DNA from: Herbaspirillum rubrisubalbicans | GTDB lineage: Bacteria; Pseudomonadota; Gammaproteobacteria; Burkholderiales; Burkholderiaceae_D | Assembly: GCF_003719195.1 (NCBI RefSeq) | Contig: NZ_CP024996.1 | Location: 2,170,001 to 2,234,000 of the forward strand | Length of the DNA: 64,000 bases | Direction of reading: 5' to 3' | Shown here: one piece after another, positions 18,471 to 27,958 of the stretch | Position numbering within the stretch: position 1 is the first letter of the stretch | Layout of the letters: every line of letters starts with the position of its first letter | The notes under the pieces: model-generated | What the model saw: only the letters and a program-made list of their open reading frames with translations | Told to the model about the DNA's origin: nothing | Databases searched by the model: none | Made by a program: the position numbers and the translations under genes

Positions 18471-19653
18471 CGCTTACCAGATCCCATCGGAGGTTGTGGC
18501 ACAGGTGCAAGACATCTCTTCGCCTGTCGCGGCCGTGCCGATACCTGACTTCAATCGCGAGGTCTTCGCTATTCTCGGCTTGCCGTTTGATCGGGTGAGT
18601 CTGCAGGATGCCGTGCGCATCACCGGCACCGCAGTGGAGCGGCGGCAGCGCTGCTTTCTCTCCACCCCCAACCTGAATTTCGCCATTGCCTGCCTGGAGG
18701 ATCCGCAGTTCAGGCTCTCCGTGATCCAGAGTGACCTGTCCATCGCCGATGGGATGCCGCTGATCTGGATTGCACGCGCCATTGGCTTGCCCATCAATGA
18801 GCGCGTGGCTGGTTCTTCGCTGTTCCAGGCCTTGCGACTGGCCACGCTGCCGGCCGGTGCGAAGCCGATGCGGGTGTATTTTTTCGGCGGCCCTCCCGGT
18901 GTGGCGCAAGCCGCCAGTGAGAAGCTCAATGCCAGTGCCTCGGGGATGACGGCGGTAGGCTTCGATAGCCCCGGCTTTGGCAGCATCGAACAAATGAGCG
19001 ACGCCGCCAGCATCGAACGCATCAATGCCAGCGGCGCCGATTTCCTGGTGGTCGCGCTGGGTGCCAAGAAGGGACAGGCCTGGATCCAGCACAATCTGTC
19101 GCGCTTGCGGGTGCCGCTCATCAGTCACCTGGGCGCTGTGGTCAACTTCGTGGCCGGTACTGTGTCGCGCGCACCGACATGGGCGCAGAAGAGCGGCTTG
19201 GAATGGCTGTGGCGGATCAAGGAAGAGCCCAAGTTATGGCGTCGCTATTGGGATGATGGCATCGGCCTGCTCAGCTTGCTGTTGCAGCGTGTCATTCCCC
19301 TGGCGCTGGCCGCGCGCCGCTCGGCCCCTGGGCCAGCGCAGTTCGATGGTGCGCTCCTGCAACTGCAGGAGGAGGACGGAAATTGCATACTGAAGCTCTC
19401 GGGAGCGCTGGGGCAGCCCAATATCCAGCGTTTGCGCACGCTGTTGCCAGCAGCAGCAAGCGCGGCGCATCCACTGGTATTGGATTGCACTGGACTGGAG
19501 TATCTCGATAGTGCCGCCCTGGCGTCGCTGATGCTGTTGTATGGGGCCTGCCATGCCTCTGGGCGATCGTGGACCATGCGAGGTGTTTCGCAATCGTTGC
19601 GTCACCAGCTGGAGTCGCATTGCGCACAGTATTTGCTTGCGTCCTCGACCTGA
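18457..19653 (+). CDS. WecB/TagA/CpsF (GT26) glycosyltransferase fused to STAS domain
   Basis: The 398-residue protein starts at GTG 18457 after GTGAGGT and overlaps the GT2 gene. Residues 35-265 are a GT26 domain: FLSTPNLNFAIAC, SIADGMPLIWIAR, RVAGSSLFQAL, VALGAKKGQAW and HLGAVVNFVAGTVSRAP. GT26 enzymes transfer N-acetylmannosaminuronate, ManNAc or related sugars to a lipid-linked acceptor. Residues about 300-395 are a STAS domain with LVLDCTGLEYLDSAALASL. The DSSG loop of SpoIIAA reads DSAA here, so the second, phosphorylated serine is missing. I know STAS as a regulatory or protein-interaction module, and its fusion to a glycosyltransferase is unusual. Confidence 0.85.
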   Translation: MIRNNAYQIPSEVVAQVQDISSPVAAVPIPDFNREVFAILGLPFDRVSLQDAVRITGTAVERRQRCFLSTPNLNFAIACLEDPQFRLSVIQSDLSIADGMPLIWIARAIGLPINERVAGSSLFQALRLATLPAGAKPMRVYFFGGPPGVAQAASEKLNASASGMTAVGFDSPGFGSIEQMSDAASIERINASGADFLVVALGAKKGQAWIQHNLSRLRVPLISHLGAVVNFVAGTVSRAPTWAQKSGLEWLWRIKEEPKLWRRYWDDGIGLLSLLLQRVIPLALAARRSAPGPAQFDGALLQLQEEDGNCILKLSGALGQPNIQRLRTLLPAAASAAHPLVLDCTGLEYLDSAALASLMLLYGACHASGRSWTMRGVSQSLRHQLESHCAQYLLASST

Positions 19654-19712
19654 GCAGGATAGTCCACACAACGAGCAATTTTGAATCACATCCGACGATA
19701 GAAGAGGCGTTC

Positions 19713-20858
19713 ATGAAAGCAATGATTCTGGCAGCGGGCAAGGGAACCCGCGTTCGTCCCCTGACCTATGCGCTGCCCAAGCCGATGATTCCGATCCTGG
19801 GCAAGCCGGTGATGGAATACCTCATCGAACACCTGGTGAAGTTCGGCATCCAGGACATCATGGTCAACGTCAGCTATCTGCATGACCGCATCGAAAACTA
19901 CTTCGGCGAAGGCCAGCGTTTCGGTGCGCGCATTGGGTACTCCTTCGAAGGTTATGTGGATGACGATGGCCAGGTCTTCCCCAACCCCATCGGTTCGGCT
20001 GGCGGCATGAAGAAGATTCAGGAATTCGGCGGCTTCTTTGATGAAACCACGCTGGTCATCTGTGGCGATGCCCTGATCGACCTGGACCTCCATTCGGCAC
20101 TGTTCGAACACCGCCGCAAGGGCGCGCTGGTAAGCGTGATCACCAAGGAAGTGCCGATGGAACAGGTCTCCAGCTACGGTATCGTGGTGGCCGAGCCGGA
20201 TGGCAAGGTCAAGTCCTTCCAGGAAAAACCCAAGCAGGAAGAGGCCCTGTCCAACTTGGCCAGCACCGGGATCTACATCATGGAGCCGGCCGCACTGGAA
20301 CTGATCCCCAAGGACAAGTTCTTCGACATCGGTGCGGACCTGTTCCCGCTGTTGGTGGAAAAACAATTGCCGTTCTATGCCCAGAAGCGCTTCTTCAACT
20401 GGATCGATATCGGCAACGTGACCGACTTCTGGTCGGTGCTGCAAAGCGTATTGAAGGGCGAAGTGGCGCAGATGTATGTGCCAGGCACCCAGGTCCAGGA
20501 GGGCGTGTGGGTGGGCTTGAATACCCGTATCGAATGGGAAGGGACTACCATTGAGGGACCTGTCTACATCGGTGCCGGTTCTCATGTGGAAGCTGGCTCC
20601 ACCATCATCGGCCCGGCCTGGATCGGGCATGGCAGCCACATCTGCAGTGGCGCAAAAGTGATCCGCAGTGTCTTGTTCGAGTATACTCGCGTGGCTTCCG
20701 GGACCGTCTTTGAAAATAGCGTGGTCTATGGGGCCTACAGCGTCACCCACGATGGCGCAATGAAACATACGTCCGATCAACCGGACGAGCAATGGAATGA
20801 TGCACGGGACCGTCGTTTAAAACCGCGCAGTGCAATTCAGGAAACCAGGAGTGCTTAA
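19713..20858 (+). CDS. Sugar-nucleotide pyrophosphorylase (NDP-sugar synthase, mannose-1-P guanylyltransferase-like)
   Basis: ATG 19713 is chosen because GAAGAGG precedes it and because the canonical MKAMILAAGKGTRVRPLTY starts there; the upstream extension is unlike the family. The 381 residues comprise a nucleotidyltransferase domain (signature GKGTRVRPLT, then LPKPMIPILGKPVMEYL) and a C-terminal left-handed beta-helix with hexapeptides near VYIGAGSHVEAGSTIIGPAWIG. This is the layout of GDP-mannose pyrophosphorylase and related NDP-sugar synthases. It overlaps manC by one base (TAATG). It may supply a second sugar nucleotide, and its exact substrate is not readable. Confidence 0.8.
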   Translation: MKAMILAAGKGTRVRPLTYALPKPMIPILGKPVMEYLIEHLVKFGIQDIMVNVSYLHDRIENYFGEGQRFGARIGYSFEGYVDDDGQVFPNPIGSAGGMKKIQEFGGFFDETTLVICGDALIDLDLHSALFEHRRKGALVSVITKEVPMEQVSSYGIVVAEPDGKVKSFQEKPKQEEALSNLASTGIYIMEPAALELIPKDKFFDIGADLFPLLVEKQLPFYAQKRFFNWIDIGNVTDFWSVLQSVLKGEVAQMYVPGTQVQEGVWVGLNTRIEWEGTTIEGPVYIGAGSHVEAGSTIIGPAWIGHGSHICSGAKVIRSVLFEYTRVASGTVFENSVVYGAYSVTHDGAMKHTSDQPDEQWNDARDRRLKPRSAIQETRSA

Positions 20859-22285
20859 TGTCTAATACCAAAATCTATCCCGTCATCTTGTCCGGTGGTT
20901 CGGGCACCCGCCTCTGGCCGCTGTCGCGCGCCGCCTATCCCAAGCAATTCCTGCCGCTGGTGAGCGAACAGACCATGCTGCAGGAAACCGTGGCCCGCGT
21001 CGGTTCTTGGCCCGAAGTGCAGGCGCCGCTGATCGTGTGTGGCAATGAGCATCGCTTCATGATTGCCGAGCAACTGCGCGAGATCGGCGTGCGCCCATTG
21101 GGGATCATGCTTGAACCACAGGGCCGCAACACGGCCCCGGCCGTGGCTGCTGCCGCCTTGCACCTGCAACGTCTGGACCCGGAAGCGCTCATGCTGGTGC
21201 TGCCGGCCGACCACGTCATCACCGACGTGCTGGCCTTCCATGAAGCCGTGCGTCGCGCCCTGGTGTCGGTGCAGCAAGGGGCACTGGCGACCTTCGGCAT
21301 CGAACCGACCCAGCCTGAAACCGGTTATGGCTACATTCTGCGCGGCGCCGCCCATGGCACCGACAGCGGCAACTTCCTGGTTGAGCGCTTCGTCGAGAAG
21401 CCGGATCTGGCTACCGCTACCGGCTTCCTGCAACAGGGCGGTTATTATTGGAACAGCGGCATGTTCCTCTTCAAGGCAAGAGACTATCTGGCCGAGCTGG
21501 AAGTGCATCGCCCGCTCATCGGCGCTGCCGTCAAGGAAGCCGTGGCCAAGGCCTATAACGACCTGGATTTCTGCCGTCTGGATGAAACCTCATTTGTGGC
21601 TTCACCGTCTGAATCCATCGACTACGCCGTCATGGAAAATACCGCGCGTGCCGTAGTGGTGCCGGCCAGCATCGGCTGGAGCGATGTCGGTTCCTGGAGC
21701 GCCTTGCATGAAGTGCTGCCGGCCGATGCCGAGGGCAACGTGGTGCGCGGTGACGTTCATCTGAACCAGGTCAAAAATACCCTGGTCCGCGCCGAAAGCC
21801 GCATGGTCGCCGTGTTGGGCGTGGAAGACCTGGTGGTGGTGGAAACCGATGACGTCGTGCTGGTGGCTCACCGCGACAAGGTGCAGGAAGTGAAAGCCTT
21901 CGTCGACAAGCTCAAGAATACCCAGCGTACCGAACACGTGCATCACAAGCGCGTCTTCCGTCCCTGGGGTAGCTACGAAAGCGTGGATGCGGGCGAGCGC
22001 TTCCAGGTCAAGCGCATCATCGTCAAGCCGGGTGAGAAGCTGTCGCTGCAGATGCATTACCACCGTGCCGAGCACTGGGTGGTGGTCAGCGGATCGGCCC
22101 TGGTCACGCGCGGCGAGGAAGTGACCCTGCTGAGCGAAAACGAATCGATCTACCTGCCCATCGGCGTGACCCATCGCCTGGAAAATCCGGGCAAGTTGCC
22201 GCTGCACCTCATCGAGGTGCAATCGGGCAGCTATCTGGGCGAGGATGACATCGTGCGCTTCGAGGACGTCTACAAGCGCGCCTGA
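20858..22285 (+). CDS. manC: Mannose-1-phosphate guanylyltransferase / mannose-6-phosphate isomerase
   Basis: The 475-residue bifunctional enzyme has an N-terminal pyrophosphorylase (VILSGGSGTRLWPLSRAAYPKQF, VERFVEKPDLA, WNSGMFLF). Its C-terminal type II isomerase is a cupin with RPWGSYESVD, GEKLSLQMHYHRAEHWVVVSG and the metal-binding His/Glu set. It makes GDP-mannose from mannose-6-phosphate together with a phosphomannomutase that is not in this window. It is the last gene of the plus-strand EPS block and is followed by a strong bidirectional terminator. Confidence 0.93.
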   Translation: MSNTKIYPVILSGGSGTRLWPLSRAAYPKQFLPLVSEQTMLQETVARVGSWPEVQAPLIVCGNEHRFMIAEQLREIGVRPLGIMLEPQGRNTAPAVAAAALHLQRLDPEALMLVLPADHVITDVLAFHEAVRRALVSVQQGALATFGIEPTQPETGYGYILRGAAHGTDSGNFLVERFVEKPDLATATGFLQQGGYYWNSGMFLFKARDYLAELEVHRPLIGAAVKEAVAKAYNDLDFCRLDETSFVASPSESIDYAVMENTARAVVVPASIGWSDVGSWSALHEVLPADAEGNVVRGDVHLNQVKNTLVRAESRMVAVLGVEDLVVVETDDVVLVAHRDKVQEVKAFVDKLKNTQRTEHVHHKRVFRPWGSYESVDAGERFQVKRIIVKPGEKLSLQMHYHRAEHWVVVSGSALVTRGEEVTLLSENESIYLPIGVTHRLENPGKLPLHLIEVQSGSYLGEDDIVRFEDVYKRA

Positions 22286-22301
22286 AGCAGCAGAGCCAAT
22301 G

Positions 22302-22331
22302 AAAAAGGAGAGCAGCTCGCTCTCCTTTTTT
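22302..22331. terminator. Bidirectional terminator between manC and the kpsS-like gene
   Basis: Stem GGAGAGC/GCTCTCC (22307-22313 with 22319-22325) with a 5-base loop is flanked by a five-A run on the left and a six-T run on the right. It can serve both convergent operons. Confidence 0.9.
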
Positions 22332-22351
22332 GTTGCCCAGCTCTGGTTACT

Positions 22352-23719
22352 TCAGCCGTTGGCGAGTACCTCGCGCGATGTACCGCCATCGCTGCCGATG
22401 GCTTGCGGGCTGCGCGCATACAGGGCCAGCAAACGCTCGGCCAGCGCCGGTCCGGCTTGGACACACGCCGGGTATTTCCACGTGCCCTTGACGAAGAGCG
22501 TCAAATCCAGCGCTGCCAGGAAGCGATCGATACGCGCCGACATCATCTCATCCACGCCCGCGGCTGCCTGCTGTACGGTGCTATCGAGCTGTGCCAGATC
22601 CTTGACCACGAAGGCGATCTCCGGCTTGGAATAGAAGGATTCACCCAATACTACGGTGGGCTTCTTGCGACGCACTGCTTGCAGGCCGACCGAAGAGTTG
22701 ATCACGAAGACCATGGTGGCGCGGTCCAGCAAAAGCTCGATGTCGAACTTGCGCAGCCAGATCACATCGGGATACTTCTGACGCAACTGGCTGTAGTCAT
22801 AGCGCCCCAGGTCTTCCGGATGTTCCTTGACGATGATGGGGTAGTCCGGTCCGCAGTTGCGGCGGATGGCGGCGTGTACCGTCTCGAAGAATTCTTCCAC
22901 CGAATGCACCAGCCTGGAATTGAGCAGCACCTGGGTATCGTCATGCACCTGCAGCGGTACGAAGGCAAACTGTTCTGGCAGCGTGAGCTGGTCGTTGGCA
23001 ATGGCGGCCCGTTCGCGCTTGATCTTCCAGGTCTTGATGCGGCTGGATCCACGTTGCTCGGGATATTGAGTGTAATAGGCCAGGTTGGTGCGATGAGCCA
23101 GTGCGATGGCCGCCAATTGCGTGCGGGTGAGCGCACGGATTTCGCAGGTTGGTGCGGCTATCTCGGCCGTCGTTGTCGACAGCTGTGCCTGGGCCAGGGC
23201 GAGCACGGCATCGTAATCCAGGTCTGCCAGGGTGGCCGAGGCATTGACTCCGGCCAGGTCAGCTTGCAAGGTGTTGGCGAAGTAGCCGTTTTCCAGGTAG
23301 ACCACTGGAATGTTCTGGCGCTGGCACAGCACGCGGATGACTTGGCCGATGTGGTCCTGGCCATTCCAGACGACGAACAGTGCGGGCTGTTGCTCTTCCA
23401 GGAAGCGCTGTACATAGCGCGCCACCGTATTGACGCGGTCATGCCACTCGGTCAGGCTGCCGCCATGCTTCATTTGCATGAAGTTGACCATCTCTTGCAC
23501 GGTATCCTGCGGGAACAGGATCTCCTGCGCCTGGGCAGCCCCATCCAGGGTTTCCAGGTTGCGCGGATAGAGCTGGTCGGTGTTCTTGCCCAGCAGCTTG
23601 TGATCGTGGGGCAGGAAGTTCAGGTAGCGCACCTGATGGCCTTGGCGCTCCAGGCTCTTGCCGGTGCTGAGCATGAGCGGCACGAACATGTCGGCCAGGA
23701 CGAAGATGGCAATTTTCAT
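22352..23719 (-). CDS. KpsS/LipB-like capsular polysaccharide protein
   Basis: The 455-residue cytoplasmic protein begins MKIAIFVLADMFVPLMLS and shows the capsule-synthesis (KpsS/KpsC-like) landmarks FVPLQVHDDTQVLLNS, PIIVKEHPEDLG, VFVINSSVGLQAV and PTVVLGESFYSKP. KpsS enzymes add Kdo to a lipid acceptor to start the poly-Kdo linker of group 2-type capsules. Three Kdo-pathway genes lie upstream in the same operon, which fits. It is the last gene of the minus-strand block and ends at the bidirectional terminator. The family is fairly sure. The exact transferase activity is inferred. Confidence 0.72.
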   Translation of the reverse strand: MKIAIFVLADMFVPLMLSTGKSLERQGHQVRYLNFLPHDHKLLGKNTDQLYPRNLETLDGAAQAQEILFPQDTVQEMVNFMQMKHGGSLTEWHDRVNTVARYVQRFLEEQQPALFVVWNGQDHIGQVIRVLCQRQNIPVVYLENGYFANTLQADLAGVNASATLADLDYDAVLALAQAQLSTTTAEIAAPTCEIRALTRTQLAAIALAHRTNLAYYTQYPEQRGSSRIKTWKIKRERAAIANDQLTLPEQFAFVPLQVHDDTQVLLNSRLVHSVEEFFETVHAAIRRNCGPDYPIIVKEHPEDLGRYDYSQLRQKYPDVIWLRKFDIELLLDRATMVFVINSSVGLQAVRRKKPTVVLGESFYSKPEIAFVVKDLAQLDSTVQQAAAGVDEMMSARIDRFLAALDLTLFVKGTWKYPACVQAGPALAERLLALYARSPQAIGSDGGTSREVLANG

Positions 23720-23730
23720 GGGGAGCTCGC

Positions 23731-24525
23731 TTAGTAATACTTGGAATGGATGTCGGGCTTCTTGAAGCGCGCCTTGAACAGTCCCAGTGCTACCTTGAAT
23801 CTGTGGCTGGCCTTGGCGATGTCGCCCTTGACACCGATTGACCAGACCGATTTCAGCAACCAGGTCAGGATACTCGCCAGGCCCATGCGACGGGCATCGA
23901 CGAAGGTAGCCAGGGCCATTTCTTCATTGTATTTTTTCTTGTAGCTGAAGTTCTTGTTCAGGTAGTCGATCAGGGCCGTCTCGACAATGGTGAGTCCGCC
24001 GGCCTTGACGGCCAGGAAGCGCTTGGTCCACTCCTGGTCTTCCGAGGCGAAGACTTCTTCGCGGAAGGGTAGCTCACGCAGTAGCGCAGTCGGTGCGAAG
24101 CTGCAGGAGTTGGTCAGGCCGTTGACGCCGGTAAAGCTGGCAGGCCCTACCTGCCTCACCAGCCAGGCTTGCGATTTGTTGGAAATGAGCGAGCCGACTT
24201 GGTCTCCCTTGCTGGCGAGCTCCTGGAAGAAGCGTTCCATCACATCGGTCTGGCGCAGCACCACATGAGAAGAAATGATCAACACATTGGGCAGAGTGGC
24301 CGCCTGCACACCGAGATTGATCGAACGTGAATAGTTGAAAGGCTGACCGGATACGTCGAGCCAGACATCCACCATGCCCCGCAGGGCTGCGGCCTGGTCG
24401 GCATCGGAGCCGCTGTCCACGGCCATGATGGCCGTGGGCGGGCAACTCTGGCTGCGCAGCGACTGGATGACTTCCTGTGCCAGCGGCAGGCTGTTGAACG
24501 TGCGGATCAGGGCAAGATATTCCAT
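23731..24525 (-). CDS. GT2-family glycosyltransferase
   Basis: The 264-residue protein has a GT-A nucleotide-sugar fold (ALIRTFNSLPLAQEVIQSL, then AVDSGSDADQAAAL). The usual DxD is replaced by SSHVVL, and the acidic pair EDQEWTKR lies near residue 165. It resembles rhamnosyl- or galactosyltransferase-like enzymes of O-antigen loci. Eleven bases separate it from the kpsS-like gene and 22 from the flippase, so all belong to one operon. Donor and acceptor are unknown. Confidence 0.78.
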   Translation of the reverse strand: MEYLALIRTFNSLPLAQEVIQSLRSQSCPPTAIMAVDSGSDADQAAALRGMVDVWLDVSGQPFNYSRSINLGVQAATLPNVLIISSHVVLRQTDVMERFFQELASKGDQVGSLISNKSQAWLVRQVGPASFTGVNGLTNSCSFAPTALLRELPFREEVFASEDQEWTKRFLAVKAGGLTIVETALIDYLNKNFSYKKKYNEEMALATFVDARRMGLASILTWLLKSVWSIGVKGDIAKASHRFKVALGLFKARFKKPDIHSKYY

Positions 24526-24547
24526 GATTTTCTGTCGCTAGTCGGAT

Positions 24548-25981
24548 TCATTTCTTGAGTCGGCGGAAAGCCAGCTGGATGAATTCGCCAGCTTCGCGCC
24601 GTTGGAACAGGACGACCGTGATTGCCCAGAACAGGATACCCATCCCCACCAGCATGGCGAAGAGCAGGTGACCCGAATAATGCGGCAGGTAATGCCGCGC
24701 ATAGTGCAGCAATACCGCCATGGCAAGGCCGCTGAGTGCCGAGGGCAGCAGGCTGACGATGACGTCGCTCAGCTTGATCGACAACACCTTGCCCGACAGG
24801 TAGAAGCCCGGAATGGCCATCAGGATGGCGGCCACCAGATAGGCAATCGACAGCCCGCGCGCGCCATCGAGCAGGGCTCCGATGATGTAGGCGGCGATGT
24901 GCAAGGGCGTGCCCACCATCGACATGCGAAACAGCCAGTCCGACTTGCCCAATGCCATGAGCACAGGACTGGCGATGCTGGAGATGACCTGCACGTAACC
25001 GACCATCGCCAGGAAGGTCAGGATGCCGCCGACCAGGCCCCATTTGGGACCGAGGAAAGCATCGACGAACAGATCGGAGACGCCGGCCACACCGAACATG
25101 AGCGGGGCGGAGATGAAGGAGACCAGCTTGAGGGAACGTAAGGTCAGTGCCGCCATGTAGGGCTTGTCATCCTGACGCCGGCTCATGACTGGGAACAGTG
25201 AACGCACTGCCACCCAGGAAATGTTCTGGACCGGAAACAGCATCAGTTTGTAGGCCAGCGAATAATTGCCCAGCACCGTGACGCCGAGCATTTTGCCGAC
25301 GATGAAGCTGTCGGCATTGCGAAACAGGTAGCTGGCCAACTGGTGTCCTGCCATCGAGCCGCTGAACTTGAAGACCCCGCGCAAGGCCTCGCGATCAAAT
25401 ATCGCCTTGGGCCGGAACGGCGAAAACCACCACATCAAGAGCGTGGTGCAGGCAGCCATCAGCAGGGCTTGCGCGATCAGGCTCCACACACCCAGGCCGC
25501 GATAGGCCAGCAGCAGCGCTATCAGCAGCGCCAGCAGCGAAGAGGTCGATTCGATCCCGGCGACCAGGCGAAAGCGCGATACCCGCTCCAGCAAGGCCTG
25601 GTGCACGGTGGAGCTGGCTGCGATGGGGAAGGATAGCGACAGGATCCACAGCACCTCGGTGAGCCGCGGTTCGTGGAAAGTGGCAGACAGCAAGGGCGCG
25701 GTGCCGAACAGCAAGACCATCAGCAGCGTGCCGCCGGCCATGTTCAGCCAGAACACCGAGGAGGTATCGGCTTGGCTGATCTCGGCCTTCTGGATGATGG
25801 CCGCGGCCGTGCCCATGTCTCGCAGTACGAAGGCCAGGTTGGTGGCCACCCCGGCCATGGCCATCAATCCGTATTCCGAGGGGGCGATCAGGCGGGTCAA
25901 CACGAACATGTTGACCAGTTGCGAGAGGATCTTGACGACCTGCGTCAGCGCGATCCAGCGGGCGTTGGCAGCGGCGCTCAT
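24548..25981 (-). CDS. Wzx/WzxC-type oligosaccharide flippase
   Basis: The 477-residue polytopic protein has twelve to fourteen predicted helices in the MATE/MVF-like polysaccharide-transport pattern. It begins ANARWIALTQVVKILSQLVNMFVLTRLIAPSEYGLMAM, which contains the family's LxPxEYG-like segment. It moves undecaprenyl-linked repeats across the inner membrane. No other flippase is visible in the window, so it could serve the Kdo-linked glycan, the mannose EPS, or both. The start is ATG 25981, and kdsA ends 49 bases upstream. Confidence 0.87.
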   Translation of the reverse strand: MSAAANARWIALTQVVKILSQLVNMFVLTRLIAPSEYGLMAMAGVATNLAFVLRDMGTAAAIIQKAEISQADTSSVFWLNMAGGTLLMVLLFGTAPLLSATFHEPRLTEVLWILSLSFPIAASSTVHQALLERVSRFRLVAGIESTSSLLALLIALLLAYRGLGVWSLIAQALLMAACTTLLMWWFSPFRPKAIFDREALRGVFKFSGSMAGHQLASYLFRNADSFIVGKMLGVTVLGNYSLAYKLMLFPVQNISWVAVRSLFPVMSRRQDDKPYMAALTLRSLKLVSFISAPLMFGVAGVSDLFVDAFLGPKWGLVGGILTFLAMVGYVQVISSIASPVLMALGKSDWLFRMSMVGTPLHIAAYIIGALLDGARGLSIAYLVAAILMAIPGFYLSGKVLSIKLSDVIVSLLPSALSGLAMAVLLHYARHYLPHYSGHLLFAMLVGMGILFWAITVVLFQRREAGEFIQLAFRRLKK

Positions 25982-26030
25982 GCAGCTCCTCGCAGTGCGG
26001 GCAGACCCGCCTCAATGGCAGCCCCCATGC

Positions 26031-26900
<870 letters not shown>

Positions 26901-26972
26901 TCAAATTCCGGCGTCGATCGATTCGCGCCTGGAGGGGGAGGATACTGTGGTTTGTACCGTGATTGCAGACAA

Positions 26973-27920
26973 TTACAGACGTTTGGCGTCCAGCAGCTTG
27001 AGTACGCCCACCACATGTTGCGCTTCGTTGAGCGCCACCAGGGCGGTGATGTTCAGTTCCAGCATCTTAGTCTCGGCATCGACGAACATCTCATTTTCCG
27101 GCACCGTCTTGGGCGAGGTATTCATCAGGTCGGCTGCGGTGATGTGATAGATGTCCTTGCGTGCGGCCAGGGCGCGCCGCAAGTCGCCGTCGGTGATCAC
27201 CCCACACAGTGTTTGACGGCTGTCGTCGGCACTGACCAGGGCCATACCCAGGCCGCCTTCGGTCATTTGGCCGATCACGTCGATGATCGGTGTCTCGCGC
27301 ATCACCCATGGAACCTGGGTATGCATCACATCCTTGACGCGCGTGAGCAGGCGCTTGCCCAGGCTGCCGCCAGGATGGAAGCGGGCGAAGTCATTGGGTT
27401 TGAAGTCGCGTTTTTCGATCAAGGCCACGGCCAGGGCATCGCCCATCACCAGGGTGGCGGTGGTCGAGGTCGTCGGCGCCAGGTTGTTGGGGCAGGCTTC
27501 ACGTGGCACCGAGACATCCAGCACCACGTCGGCGTTCTTGCCCAGGGTGGAGTTGCGTTTTCCCACGATGGCGATGATGCGCAGCCCGAAGTGGCGCAGT
27601 GAGGGGATCAGGCGGATCACTTCTTCGGTTTCGCCGCTGTAGGAAATCAGGATGGCGGTATCGGCTTCGGTGAACATGCCAAGATCGCCGTGATAGGCCT
27701 CGCCGGGGTGCACGAAGAAGGAAGAGGTGCCGGTGGAGGCGAGGGTGGCGGCGATCTTGCTGCCGATGATGCCGGACTTGCCCATGCCCGAGACGATCAC
27801 CCGACCACGGGTGGCATACATCAATTCGACGGCCTGCTCGAATTCATCGGCCAGGCGCTCGGCGATCATGTTCAGGGCCTGCGCCTGTTCCTGGAAGACC
27901 CGGATTCCGGTTGTTCTCAT
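26973..27920 (-). CDS. kdsD: Arabinose-5-phosphate isomerase (KdsD/KpsF/GutQ family)
   Basis: The 315 residues consist of a SIS domain (GRVIVSGMGKSGIIGSKIAATLASTGTSS, ISYSGETEEV, LGKNADVVLDV) followed by two CBS domains from about residue 200 (VMHTQVPWVMRETPIIDVIGQM, ITDGDLRRAL). It interconverts ribulose-5-phosphate and arabinose-5-phosphate, the first step of Kdo synthesis. ATG 27920 is used; an in-frame GTG at 27938 is possible, and neither has a strong ribosome site. The capsule paralogue KpsF has the same layout, so kdsD and kpsF cannot be told apart here. Confidence 0.9.
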   Translation of the reverse strand: MRTTGIRVFQEQAQALNMIAERLADEFEQAVELMYATRGRVIVSGMGKSGIIGSKIAATLASTGTSSFFVHPGEAYHGDLGMFTEADTAILISYSGETEEVIRLIPSLRHFGLRIIAIVGKRNSTLGKNADVVLDVSVPREACPNNLAPTTSTTATLVMGDALAVALIEKRDFKPNDFARFHPGGSLGKRLLTRVKDVMHTQVPWVMRETPIIDVIGQMTEGGLGMALVSADDSRQTLCGVITDGDLRRALAARKDIYHITAADLMNTSPKTVPENEMFVDAETKMLELNITALVALNEAQHVVGVLKLLDAKRL

Positions 27921-27958
27921 GCTGTACTCATTTCTCACTTGTTTGATGTCGGGGCGGC

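Noticed and set aside
22403..23734. Plus-strand frame opposite the kpsS-like gene
   Set aside because: The minus-strand product has clear family motifs, and the plus frame has none.
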